DNA from: Corynebacterium marambiense | GTDB taxonomy: Bacteria > Actinomycetota > Actinomycetes > Mycobacteriales > Mycobacteriaceae | Assembly: GCF_016342275.1 (NCBI RefSeq) | Contig: NZ_JAEIOT010000008.1 | Location: forward strand, 82,285-146,284 | Reading direction: 5' to 3' | Length of the DNA stretch: 64,000 nucleotides | Shown: piece by piece, positions 34,693 to 43,213 of the stretch | How the letters are laid out: each line of letters begins with the position of its first letter | Numbering within the stretch: the stretch's first letter is position 1 | Notes under the pieces: model-generated | The model's database searches: none | Told to the model about the DNA's origin: nothing | Seen by the model: only the letters and a program-made list of their open reading frames with translations | Program-made: the position numbers and the translations under genes

Positions 34693-36006
34693 ATGAGTTT
34701 CCTCCGGCACCGCCTAGCCCGTACGTTCGGCCTGTTCTGGTTCCTGCCCGCCGTCATGGTGCTGTTCTCGGTGGCGCTGGCGCAGTCCCTGATCGTGCTG
34801 GAGCGTCACCTCGGTGTCCCTGGGTCCCTGGAATTCGTGTACGCGGGTGGTGAATCAGGTGCCCGGAGTCTGCTGTCGGCGATGACGGGAATGTCTATTG
34901 GCGTGGCGGGCACGCTGTTCTCCATCACCATCGCCGCACTGTCGTCGGTGATCTCCACGATGGGACCCAGGCTGCTGCACAGTTTCCTCGCGGACCGCGG
35001 GATCCAGGCCACCCTGGGTATCTTCCTCGCCACGTTCGCGTTCTCCCTGTTCAGCCTGCGGGCGGTGTCCGCGGGCACCGGGGACACCGTGTTCATCCCG
35101 CACTACAACGTCAGTGTGGCTATGGTCTACGTCGCGCTGTGCGTCGGATTCCTCGTGTACTACATCAACCACATGGCCCAGTCCATCAACATGACGCGGG
35201 TGGTCAATCTCCTCACCGGGGATCTGTCCCGGGCGCTCGAGAGGGGGACGGACGTCGCCGAGGAACAGGGCGACGTCTCCCGTGCCGCGGACGGATTCTT
35301 TGACGACGCGACGGCGGTGGTCACCGACCGCTGCGGGTACGTCCAGCAGGTCGACTACCCTCGGCTCGCGGACATCGCCGAGGAGAATGACTGTGTGGTG
35401 CAGCTGCTCGTCCGGCCGGGAGACTATCTTCTCACCGGATCAGAGATAGCCCGGGTGGTGCACGGGGAAGGGGTCCCGGACGGGATCACGGACTGCCTGC
35501 TGCTCGGTGCGAACCGGGATGATTCGCAGGACCTCGAGTTCGCGGTGAACCAACTCCTTGAGGTCGGGGTCCGGGCGCTCAGTCCCGGCACGAACGACCC
35601 GTTCACGGCAATGGGCGTCATTGACCGGTTCGCGGAGTCGCTCGCCCGCCTGGAGAACCGCGAACTGCCCCGGGGCGTCATCACCCGGGACGACATGCTG
35701 CGTGTCGAGTTCGCGGTCACCACGTTCAAGGGCCTCATCGACACGATGTTCCACCAACTCCGGCAGAACGCGTCCGGCTGTACCGCGGTCTACATCCGGT
35801 TGCTCGACCGATTGGGGGATGTTGCGGGGATCGTCACCGACCGGAAACGTTTGGACCATCTGAGACGGCACGCTGATCTGGTGTGGGCCGACGCCCAGCG
35901 GACCGTGGCGAACTCTGGGGACCTCGACGACATCCGGCTGCGCTACCGGCGTGCGCAGAAAGCCTGCGCCCACCGCGCCCGCGGTGTGGAGAGCCTCGGG
36001 GACTAG
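34693..36006 (+). CDS. DUF2254 membrane protein
   Basis: 437 residues with four membrane helices in the first ~165 residues (VMVLFSVALAQSLIV, MTGMSIGVAGTLFSITIAAL, TLGIFLATFAFSLFSL, VAMVYVALCVGFLVYYI). A large soluble domain follows with the DUF2254 hallmarks GYVQQVDYPRLADIAEEND, RPGDYLLTGSE and the ALSPGTNDPFTAMGVIDR block. The function of the family is unknown. The stop overlaps the stop of the convergent small membrane gene. Confidence 0.85.
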   Translation: MSFLRHRLARTFGLFWFLPAVMVLFSVALAQSLIVLERHLGVPGSLEFVYAGGESGARSLLSAMTGMSIGVAGTLFSITIAALSSVISTMGPRLLHSFLADRGIQATLGIFLATFAFSLFSLRAVSAGTGDTVFIPHYNVSVAMVYVALCVGFLVYYINHMAQSINMTRVVNLLTGDLSRALERGTDVAEEQGDVSRAADGFFDDATAVVTDRCGYVQQVDYPRLADIAEENDCVVQLLVRPGDYLLTGSEIARVVHGEGVPDGITDCLLLGANRDDSQDLEFAVNQLLEVGVRALSPGTNDPFTAMGVIDRFAESLARLENRELPRGVITRDDMLRVEFAVTTFKGLIDTMFHQLRQNASGCTAVYIRLLDRLGDVAGIVTDRKRLDHLRRHADLVWADAQRTVANSGDLDDIRLRYRRAQKACAHRARGVESLGD

Positions 36007-36290
36007 TCGGCGTTCCCGACGTCGCTGTCCTTCCCGGCAGCCGCGGCATCCCGGAGATCCCGCAGCTGCTCCCGCCGGTAGATCACATACCAGGTCAGAA
36101 AACCGAGACCCGGTAGCAGGGTGACCAGAGAGAAGACCAGGATCAGTCGGAACGGGTCAGAGTTGCGCCGCAGCTCCAGACGGACTGCCGTCACCGGCAT
36201 CGCGATGAACACCAGCATCAGGACGAGACCGGAGAACCCGAGGCCCCCGGCATCCCGCAGCAAGCTCATCGCGTAGGTTGTCTGCGTCAT
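36003..36290 (-). CDS. Small two-helix membrane protein
   Basis: 95 residues from the ATG at 36290; the upstream frame extension has no better start. Two hydrophobic segments (about 17-37 and 47-67, GLGFSGLVLMLVFIAMPVTAV and LILVFSLVTLLPGLGFLTWYV) are followed by a charged, Ala-rich tail. No family is recognised. A TATAGT box on the minus strand at 36337-36342 is a possible promoter. Its stop codon shares CTAG with the stop of the convergent DUF2254 gene. Confidence 0.6.
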   Translation of the reverse strand: MTQTTYAMSLLRDAGGLGFSGLVLMLVFIAMPVTAVRLELRRNSDPFRLILVFSLVTLLPGLGFLTWYVIYRREQLRDLRDAAAAGKDSDVGNAD

Positions 36291-36434
36291 CGTGCCGTCC
36301 CCGTATCGGTGTGGTCCTGCTTTCCGGTCGGGGCCGACTATAACCCACCACCGCCCTGCTGGATGCGGAGCGGTGGGAAAAGAGAACGCGTTGTTCATTC
36401 CGGTCTCACCCAGGATTCATGCGGGTGTGCGACG

Positions 36435-37145
36435 ATGACCGACATGAACCGGCCGCTGCTTTCCCTGTCGCTTTCTTCCCTCCGGTCGGAGAACCTTGAG
36501 TATGCCCGGGCACTGATGTCCGAGCTCACCCCGCACGGTGTGCGACCGGCGTTGCGGGTTGCCCCGCACTGTTCCCGCGACTGGGCGCTGCGCAGACATC
36601 CGGACGTGCTCGAGTTCATCCATGGCTGCCGTGAAGCGGGGGCGGAGATCGTGCTCGCCGGATTCGATGAGTCCGTCCGGGGACGCCGGTCGGAGTTCGC
36701 TGAGCTCCCTGCCCACGAGGCCCGGCTCCGGCTGACCGCCGCGTGTCGCCAGATGGCCGCGATGGATCTGACGACCGATGTCTTCTCTCCCCCCAAGTGG
36801 ATCCTGTCCGATGGAACCCGGAGTGTCCTCCCGGAACTCGGCTTCACCGTTCTCTCCGATCTCAATGGGGTACAGGATCTGCGGACCGGAGCCGTCGCAG
36901 CGGTGCCCGTTCTCGCGTTCGGCGAGGGGTTTGGTGCCGCGCGGTGGTGGCGCAGAAGCGTCCGGAAGGTCGGCGCACGTCAGATAAACACCGGGCACAG
37001 CATCCGGTTGTCCACCGCTGCCTGCAGAGTGGCGGAGGACGCTGTCCGGGACAGTCTGCTCAGCGTCGTGTACGCCGCGCTCGACGCCGGCTACACTCCC
37101 GCGAACCGGATCTCGGATGTTCTGGCGGACGGGTCGATGATCTGA
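36435..37145 (+). CDS. DUF2334/polysaccharide-deacetylase-like protein
   Basis: 236 residues from the ATG at 36435 (a second ATG nine bases later is possible). The layout follows actinobacterial DUF2334 proteins: a first strand then SENLEYARALMSELTPHGVRPALRV, EIVLAGFDES at the place of the metal site, FSPPKWILSDGTRSVLPELGF, and a C-terminal SIRLSTAACRVAEDAVRDSLLSVVYAALDAG. The ALHGWTH-like metal motif of the catalytic members is not conserved, so activity is doubtful. It is cytoplasmic by sequence. Confidence 0.65.
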   Translation: MTDMNRPLLSLSLSSLRSENLEYARALMSELTPHGVRPALRVAPHCSRDWALRRHPDVLEFIHGCREAGAEIVLAGFDESVRGRRSEFAELPAHEARLRLTAACRQMAAMDLTTDVFSPPKWILSDGTRSVLPELGFTVLSDLNGVQDLRTGAVAAVPVLAFGEGFGAARWWRRSVRKVGARQINTGHSIRLSTAACRVAEDAVRDSLLSVVYAALDAGYTPANRISDVLADGSMI

Positions 37146-37292
37146 GCCCCGGAACAGCATGTCTGGCGCACGTCGGTCCGGTCAGCGTAGCGTTGATCCC
37201 GGATCGATACCTTTCGGGAGACCGGAGTATTTCCGGGACAAGGGGTGCCGTTTCCTGGATACGATGACGCGACGAACACGAGGAGCACTCAC

Positions 37293-38093
37293 ATGCACGG
37301 GGGCGGACGACGTTCCAGATTGCACGCGGAGAACAGCACCACCGAAGAACAGATCATCACCGAAGAACAGATCATTGAGCAGAACACCGCCTCCGTCAGG
37401 GCGGACGGGATGATTGTACGCACCGTCTGGCGCACGGACCGGGGGCCCCGACCGGGTAGCCGGGGCTGGATCCACTTTTTCGCGGCGATCCTCGCCGTGT
37501 TCTCGGGTTCCGTCCTCGCCACCTACTCCTGGATCCGACTGCCATGGTGGCAGGCGCTCGGCGTGATGGTCTACGCCGTCGGCGTCGTCATCCTCTTCGG
37601 CGTCTCTGCCGCCTATCATCTGGTCCCCTGGAAACGGGCTTCTACCGTCCTCTGGTGGCGCCGCGCCGACCACTCCACGATTGCGGTGTTCATCGCCGCG
37701 ACGTACACCCCGTTCTGCCTGATCGCTCTTCCTCCGGAGACGGCCAGGTGGGTGCTCGCTGTCGCCTGGGGCGGCGCGGGTGTCTCCGTCGTGATGAACC
37801 TCGCCTGGATCCACCATCCGCGGTGGCTTGGAGTCCTGGTCTATCTCGCCCTCGGGTGGCTGATCGTTCCGGTCATCCCGCAGCTGTGGGTCGACGCGGG
37901 TGCCGCGGTGGTGTGGCTGCTGTTCGCCGGCGGACTCGTCTACACCATCGGTGCGCTGATCTACGCCTTCCAGTGGCCGGGGCGTGAGGCGCGGTGGATG
38001 GGGTACCACGAGTGGTTCCACCTAGCTACCGTCATCGCCGCGACCACGCACCTCGTCGCCGTATGGATCGTCGTCACCCAGGCCGCACCCTAG
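37293..38093 (+). CDS. trhA: Hemolysin III / TrhA family membrane protein
   Basis: 266 residues with seven membrane helices. Conserved polar residues of the PAQR/TrhA family are visible: SAAYHLVPW, RRADHSTIAVFIAATYTPF, WIHHPRWLGV and the last-helix motif GYHEWFHLATVIAATTH (metal-binding histidines). Family members are linked to membrane homeostasis rather than haemolysis. The ATG at 37293 has AGGAG at 37281-37285. The amino end carries a duplicated TEEQII hexapeptide that reflects an 18-bp tandem repeat. Confidence 0.88.
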   Translation: MHGGGRRSRLHAENSTTEEQIITEEQIIEQNTASVRADGMIVRTVWRTDRGPRPGSRGWIHFFAAILAVFSGSVLATYSWIRLPWWQALGVMVYAVGVVILFGVSAAYHLVPWKRASTVLWWRRADHSTIAVFIAATYTPFCLIALPPETARWVLAVAWGGAGVSVVMNLAWIHHPRWLGVLVYLALGWLIVPVIPQLWVDAGAAVVWLLFAGGLVYTIGALIYAFQWPGREARWMGYHEWFHLATVIAATTHLVAVWIVVTQAAP

Positions 38094-38112
38094 GGCCGGG
38101 AACACCGTGGCC

Positions 38113-39078
38113 TCAGCGCTTGATGAGCGGTAGCGGGCGATACCTCGCCCGCAACTCCCGGAGCGTCGCCGCGTGTTCGGAGAGCTGGATGTCCTCTATC
38201 GTGCGCGGCGTGAACTGCCGTGCAGGCAGGGGACTGCCGTCGATGTCGACTCCGATGTAGGTTACCGTGGCGTGGATCGCCGTTTCGAGCTTGTCCCGGC
38301 CTCCGCGCGGTGAACCGGCACGCAGATGCACCGACGTCTGCATGGAACGTGCGTCGGTACGCATCAATCGGGTGTCCACCTCGATGAGATCACCAATGTT
38401 GATCGGGCGGTAGAACCGGATACCCCCGGCGTAAACGGCGACGGTGTACTCACCCGACCACTCCATCGTGCAGGCGGTCGCCGACTCGTTGATCCACTCC
38501 ATCGCGGTGCCGCCGTGCACCTTGCCGCCCCAGTTCACGTCCGTCGGCTTCGCCAGGAAGCGGGTGATCATTCGCGGGGCCTCACTCGGACCGTCGTAGG
38601 TCTGCTTGGTCATCTCCTCCTCGATGGCCTTACGCAGCTCGATGCGGGACAACGCCGCGGCATGCACCTGCTTCTCGTGCTCCGTGCCGGGCACGAACTC
38701 CGGGACCTTCTGCGACCGTCCGGTCGACGCATCCCGCGCGACGAAGATGACCAGGCAGTCACAGGCCCGGGTGTAGACACCCTCGCGGGGATCCGCGGAG
38801 AACACCTCGTTGATGATGTGCATCGAACTCCGGCCCGTCATCGCGATCCGGGAGCGAACCTCGACCATGTGGCCGGAGGGGATCGGACGGGCGAAGTGGA
38901 TGTGCCCGACATACGCGGTCACGCAGTAGGCACCGGACCATGCGGTCGCACATGCGTAGGCGGCCTTGTCGATCCACTCCAGGACCCGGCCGCCGTCCAC
39001 ACCGTGCGCACCGGCGGTGAGGATATCCGTGGGGCTGGCCATGAAACGGAGCGTGACAGCGGGGGAGGGGTTCGGCAT
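38113..39078 (-). CDS. Double-hotdog acyl-CoA thioesterase
   Basis: 321 residues formed by two hotdog domains (about 5-125 and 165-285). Each has the pattern T[D/N]..GG[R/K]V..EWIDxxAxxC and a following H/R...RP[I/N]..G..[V/I]EV strand. This is the tandem arrangement of cytosolic acyl-CoA thioesterases (ACOT7/YciA group) that hydrolyse acyl-CoA to free acid and CoA. Asp residues in DGGRVLEWID and the Asn-rich counterpart in the second domain match a hetero-active site. A TAGAGT box on the minus strand (39123-39128) is a possible promoter. Confidence 0.88.
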   Translation of the reverse strand: MPNPSPAVTLRFMASPTDILTAGAHGVDGGRVLEWIDKAAYACATAWSGAYCVTAYVGHIHFARPIPSGHMVEVRSRIAMTGRSSMHIINEVFSADPREGVYTRACDCLVIFVARDASTGRSQKVPEFVPGTEHEKQVHAAALSRIELRKAIEEEMTKQTYDGPSEAPRMITRFLAKPTDVNWGGKVHGGTAMEWINESATACTMEWSGEYTVAVYAGGIRFYRPINIGDLIEVDTRLMRTDARSMQTSVHLRAGSPRGGRDKLETAIHATVTYIGVDIDGSPLPARQFTPRTIEDIQLSEHAATLRELRARYRPLPLIKR

Positions 39079-39319
39079 GGGGTGTGTTCGTCCTCGGATC
39101 GGGTGACTGGTGAGCTATCTGAACTCTAGCCAACCAACGCTGTTCGGTGGGAATGTCGTTCCGTTGGCCGGCCCGACCGGGACATTCATCCTGCCCACCG
39201 CCCGGCGGTTGCCGGGAACCGGTGGTGGATACCCCACGGGATGCGGAATTTTCGCGACAGGGAAAGACCCGAAGCGGGCGGGAACGGGCACTCCACGGGA
39301 CGCAGAACCTCCCGCGGGC

Positions 39320-39333
39320 TAGAGTCGGGGACC
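39320..39333 (+). promoter_or_regulatory. Leaderless -10 box of the sterol-carrier-like gene
   Basis: TAGAGT (39320-39325) ends 8 bases before the ATG at 39334. Confidence 0.5.
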
Positions 39334-39741
39334 ATGACCAAGGCTCCCGACCCAGCAGCAGTCCACGCGGCCGTCGCCGCCTGCGCCGATTGGATCCGCA
39401 GTGACGATCCCGAGTACGGAGTCGCCCGCCCGCCCCGGACAGCCCTCGCGGACGCCGTCCGGCTCACCGCCCGGGCCTTGGCCGCAGACGCGCCGGGCAA
39501 GAGCGTCGAGGTCCGGGTCCCGCCGTTCGTCGCGGTACAGTGCGTCGAGGGACTCCGGCACACACGCGGCACCCCGCCGAACGTGGTCGAGTGCGATCCG
39601 CACAGCTGGCTCCGGCTCGCCTGCGGCCTGGTCGCCCTCGATGATCTGCGTGGCACTCCCGGTATCGAGGTCTCGGGAACCAGGGCCGACGAGATCGCCC
39701 GGTGGCTCCCGGTGCTTCACCTGTCCCGGCCGGGGGAATGA
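39334..39741 (+). CDS. Sterol-carrier-family-like small protein
   Basis: 135 residues. The pattern VEVRVPPFVAVQCVEG..HTRGTPPNVVECDPHSWLRLACG, followed by a short C-terminal strand, matches the actinobacterial sterol-carrier-like family found next to purF. Such proteins have an SCP2-like fold that may hold a lipid ligand; the role is unproven. It has no signal peptide or membrane segment. Confidence 0.8.
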   Translation: MTKAPDPAAVHAAVAACADWIRSDDPEYGVARPPRTALADAVRLTARALAADAPGKSVEVRVPPFVAVQCVEGLRHTRGTPPNVVECDPHSWLRLACGLVALDDLRGTPGIEVSGTRADEIARWLPVLHLSRPGE

Positions 39742-39790
39742 GCAGCGGTCCCGACGCCCCCGGTTATTGGGGGTTGTACCTCGCGACGGC

Positions 39791-39804
39791 TACCATGATG
39801 CGAT
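39791..39804 (+). promoter_or_regulatory. Leaderless -10 box of purF
   Basis: TACCAT (39791-39796) ends 8 bases before the GTG at 39805. An out-of-frame ATG at 39803 is not used. Confidence 0.55.
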
Positions 39805-41346
39805 GTGGCAGTCAGTGAAAAGCCGGAGATGACAGATGAGCGGCCCAGTGGAAACCGCAGGGTCGATCTCGATGACCACGGGGAGAATCCACCCCGCGAG
39901 GAATGCGGTGTATTCGGCGTGTGGGCGCCCGGCGAGGACGTCGCGAAACTCACCTACTACGGTCTCTACGCGCTCCAGCACCGCGGCCAGGAGGCCGCGG
40001 GTATCGCCGTCGGTGACGGCGACCAGATCGTCGTGTTCAAGGACCTCGGACTCGTGTCCCAGGTTTTCGACGAGCAGTCCCTCGCGGCACTCAAGGGTGA
40101 TCTGGCGATCGGGCACACCCGCTACTCCACGGCGGGCGGCGCCTGCTGGGAGAATGCCCAACCGATGTTCCGCATGGCCCCGGATGACACGGACGTGGCC
40201 CTCGGTCACAACGGGAACATCGTCAACTATCTCCAGCTCCTCGATGAGGCCGCGGCGAAGAAGCTCGTCAACCCTGAGACCGCGCCGAGTGACTCCGATG
40301 TGATGACCGCGCTGCTCGCGTACCGCATCGGCTCGGGACGCACCATGCTCGACTCCGCGCGGGAACTCCTCCCTCGTATTGAGGGTGCCTTCTGCCTCGT
40401 CTTCACCGACGGCAACACCCTCTACGCGGCCCGCGACCGCAACGGGGTACGGCCGCTCTCCCTGGGACGCCTCGACAACGGCTGGGTCGTCGCCAGCGAG
40501 ACCGCGGCACTTGACATCGTCGGTGCTTCCTTCGTCCGTGACATCGAACCCGGTGAGATGATCACCATCGATGCTTCTGGTGTCCGCAGTGAACACTTTG
40601 CCCCGGTGAATCACAAGGGCTGCGTGTTCGAGTACGTCTACCTCGCCCGCCCCGACTCCACGATCCGGGGCCGCAACGTCAACGCCACCCGGGTCGAGAT
40701 CGGTCGACTGCTGGCCGCCGATCATCCCGCCGACGGTGCGGACATCGTCATGCCCGTTCCCGAATCCGGTACGCCGGCTGCGGTCGGGTACGCAGAAGCA
40801 TCCGGCATCCCGTTTGCCCAAGGATTGATGAAGAACGCCTACGTCGGGCGAACCTTCATCCAGCCCTCCCAGACGATCCGGCAGCTCGGCATCCGGCTCA
40901 AGCTCAACCCCCTGCGCGAGGTGATCGCGGGACGTTCGCTCGTCGTCGTCGACGACTCCATCGTGCGCGGCAATACCCAGCGTGCGCTGATCCGGATGCT
41001 GCGAGAGGCCGGTGCCCGTGAGGTCCACGTTCGGATCGCGTCCCCACCCGTCAAGTGGCCCTGTTTCTACGGCATCGATTTCGCCAGTCCGGGTGAGCTC
41101 CTCGCAAACTGTGTCGAGGGCGACAACGAGAAACAGATGATCGACGCGGTGCGCACCGCGATCGGGGCGGATTCCCTCGGGTATGTCTCCGTCGAACGCA
41201 TGGTGGAGGCCTCCAGACAGGACTACACCCAGCTCTGCTGTGCCTGCTTTGACGGCCACTATCCGCTCGGCATGCCCGAAGGGAACCCCAACGCGGAGCT
41301 GGTCCGCCGACTGCAGAACCCCGCGGGGGAACCGGCGTTGAACTGA
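39805..41346 (+). CDS. purF: Amidophosphoribosyltransferase
   Basis: 513 residues. It makes phosphoribosylamine from PRPP and glutamine, the first committed step of purine synthesis. A ~33-residue propeptide precedes the catalytic Cys34 (EECGVFGVW), which becomes the amino terminus after processing. The glutaminase domain shows QHRGQEAAG and GHTRYST. The PRPP loop is VVVDDSIVRGNT. Cysteines in KWPCFYGID and LCCACFDG match 4Fe-4S ligands, so it is the Fe-S type. The start is set by the leaderless promoter. purM follows after 143 bases. Confidence 0.97.
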   Translation: MAVSEKPEMTDERPSGNRRVDLDDHGENPPREECGVFGVWAPGEDVAKLTYYGLYALQHRGQEAAGIAVGDGDQIVVFKDLGLVSQVFDEQSLAALKGDLAIGHTRYSTAGGACWENAQPMFRMAPDDTDVALGHNGNIVNYLQLLDEAAAKKLVNPETAPSDSDVMTALLAYRIGSGRTMLDSARELLPRIEGAFCLVFTDGNTLYAARDRNGVRPLSLGRLDNGWVVASETAALDIVGASFVRDIEPGEMITIDASGVRSEHFAPVNHKGCVFEYVYLARPDSTIRGRNVNATRVEIGRLLAADHPADGADIVMPVPESGTPAAVGYAEASGIPFAQGLMKNAYVGRTFIQPSQTIRQLGIRLKLNPLREVIAGRSLVVVDDSIVRGNTQRALIRMLREAGAREVHVRIASPPVKWPCFYGIDFASPGELLANCVEGDNEKQMIDAVRTAIGADSLGYVSVERMVEASRQDYTQLCCACFDGHYPLGMPEGNPNAELVRRLQNPAGEPALN

Positions 41347-41489
41347 TCCGTGCCCCCACCCGGGGCCGGGTCCTCTACGATCGGCTCCGGAACGGTGATG
41401 CGCGTCCAGCCGGACGACGGCTTCGGGCACCGCCCGCTTCCACACACTTCCACCGAGTACGTACCTATCCCAGGAGAAGACGACGCACC

Positions 41490-42554
41490 ATGAGCCCACA
41501 CGACGAGCAAGGCGCCTCCTATGCCGCAGCCGGTGTCGACATCGCCGCCGGAGACCGGGCGGTGGAGCTCATCGCCCCGCTGGCCCGTCGAGCCACCCGG
41601 CCCGAAGTCCGCGGAGGAATCGGCGGTTTCGCCGGGCTGTTCGCCCTCGGTAAGTATGAGAACCCCCTCCTCGCCGCCGGATCGGACGGCGTGGGCACCA
41701 AGCTCGCTGTAGCTCAGGCGATGGACGTCCACGACACCATCGGCATCGACCTCGTCGCCATGTGCGTCGACGATCTGGTTGTCTGTGGAGCTGAACCGCT
41801 GTTCCTCCAGGATTACATCGCGATCGGCAAGGTCGTCCCGGAACACGTCGCCGAGATCGTCTCCGGCATCGCCGAGGGCTGTGTCCAAGCCGGATGTGCC
41901 CTACTCGGGGGTGAGACCGCGGAGCATCCCGGCGTGATGGAACCCGGACACTACGATGTCTCCGCGACCGCCGTCGGTGTCGTCGAGGCCGACCGGGTCC
42001 TCGGCCCGGAGCGAGTACGCACCGGTGACGTCGTCATCGCAATGGCCTCCTCCGGCCTGCACTCCAACGGATACTCCCTGGCGCGCCACGTCCTGCTAGA
42101 GAAGGCCGCACTCCCGCTTGACGGACACATCGAAGAACTGGGCCGCACCCTGGGCGAGGAACTACTGGAACCCACCCGTATCTATGCACGGGACTGCCTG
42201 GCCCTCGCCGCGGAATGCGACGTGCACACCTTCTGCCACGTCACCGGTGGCGGACTGGCGGGCAACCTCGCCCGTGTCATCCCCGAAGGGCTGACCGCCG
42301 AGTTGTCCCGCGGAACGTGGGCTCCGCCGCAGATCTTCCGCACCATCGCGGATCTCGGCAAGGTATCGCAGGACGAGATGGAGAAGACCTTCAACATGGG
42401 CGTCGGAATGGTTGCGGTCGTGGCCCCGCAGGACCGCGACCGCGCGCTGGCGGTGCTCACTGCCCGGCACATCGACTGCTGGGAGCTCGGCACCGTCCGC
42501 TCCCGCGGCGAGGGGGAGACCGACGCGGTGATTCTCAGGGGCAGTCACCAGTAG
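41490..42554 (+). CDS. purM: Phosphoribosylformylglycinamidine cyclo-ligase (AIR synthase)
   Basis: 354 residues. It closes the imidazole ring (FGAM to AIR) using ATP. Motifs are YAAAGVDIAAGD, GSDGVGTKLAVAQ, DLVAMCVDDLVVCGAEPLFLQDY, GGETAEHPGVM and the C-terminal FNMGVGMVAVV. The ATG at 41490 has AGGAGAAG about 12 bases upstream, so unlike purF it has a leader. A cluster of hairpins follows and separates it from the convergent DUF3073 gene. Confidence 0.97.
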   Translation: MSPHDEQGASYAAAGVDIAAGDRAVELIAPLARRATRPEVRGGIGGFAGLFALGKYENPLLAAGSDGVGTKLAVAQAMDVHDTIGIDLVAMCVDDLVVCGAEPLFLQDYIAIGKVVPEHVAEIVSGIAEGCVQAGCALLGGETAEHPGVMEPGHYDVSATAVGVVEADRVLGPERVRTGDVVIAMASSGLHSNGYSLARHVLLEKAALPLDGHIEELGRTLGEELLEPTRIYARDCLALAAECDVHTFCHVTGGGLAGNLARVIPEGLTAELSRGTWAPPQIFRTIADLGKVSQDEMEKTFNMGVGMVAVVAPQDRDRALAVLTARHIDCWELGTVRSRGEGETDAVILRGSHQ

Positions 42555-42571
42555 ACCCGCGCGCGAAAGAA

Positions 42572-42622
42572 AACGGGCGCCCCGTGTCTTCATTCCCTGT
42601 TGAGAGAACCGGGGCGCCCGTT
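42572..42622 (+). terminator. Long hairpin after purM
   Basis: AACGGGCGCCCCG (42572-42584) pairs perfectly with CGGGGCGCCCGTT (42610-42622) across a 25-base loop, and the arm runs into TCTC. Confidence 0.7.
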
Positions 42623-42692
42623 CTCGCCCACGCGGGGAGTCCCCGCTCGTTCAGAGAGCGGGGTGTCCACAGCCGAGGCATGAATTGATCGA

Positions 42693-42733
42693 TTCCGCCC
42701 TCCGCGGCACCTACCGGTGTCGGGAGGGCGGAA
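42693..42733. terminator. Hairpin between purM and DUF3073
   Basis: TTCCGCCCTCC (42693-42703) pairs with GGAGGGCGGAA (42723-42733) and is followed by AAGAAG on the plus strand, which reads as CTTCTT on the minus strand. Confidence 0.6.
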
Positions 42734-42741
42734 AAGAAGAG

Positions 42742-42761
42742 GGGACCACCGGGGTGGTCCC
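42742..42761 (-). terminator. Terminator of the DUF3073 gene
   Basis: GGGACCACC (42742-42750) pairs with GGTGGTCCC (42753-42761). Read on the minus strand it is followed by CTCTTCTTTT, a convincing T-rich tail 12 bases after the DUF3073 stop. Confidence 0.75.
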
Positions 42762-42772
42762 GCGTCACCCGA

Positions 42773-42994
42773 TCAGCGCCATCGGGAGGCGCTGTCATCG
42801 TCAGCGCCGTCGTCCTCGGACCAGTCGGCCCACTGGTCGTACGGATCTTCGGGTCGGTCCTCCTCGGAGTGGTGGCTCCCCTCATCCCGACCGGACAGTT
42901 CGCGCTGGAGCGAATCCAGGTCCATGTCCGGGATGTTGTACTTCAGTTGACGAGCAACCTTGGCTTGTTTTGCCTTGGCACGGCCGCGACCCAT
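42773..42994 (-). CDS. DUF3073 protein
   Basis: 73 residues. The basic amino end MGRGRAKAKQAKVARQLKY and the following DMDLDSLQREL are diagnostic for DUF3073, a small actinobacterial family of unknown function. The C-terminal half is strongly acidic (Asp/Glu/Ser-rich). AAGGGGG lies upstream of the ATG. A TACACT box on the minus strand at 43061-43066 is a possible -10, giving a leader of about 55 bases. Confidence 0.92.
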   Translation of the reverse strand: MGRGRAKAKQAKVARQLKYNIPDMDLDSLQRELSGRDEGSHHSEEDRPEDPYDQWADWSEDDGADDDSASRWR

Positions 42995-43213
42995 GGTCTG
43001 ACCCCCTTGGAGTGATCGGGGCGCACGCGAATGCGTCGCCCCAGGGCGTGTTTCTAGTTCAGTGTATTCCTGTTAGACACAATAGCTGGAACCGGGGGAT
43101 TTTTCCGCTTTTGGCCCGTGACCTCGGGTTCTCGGTAGCCCCGTTCAGGATGGTGGTGGCGGAGACGTCGCATCACCGCCACCGGTTGGCATCGTTGTCC
43201 CGGGGCCGGGGAC

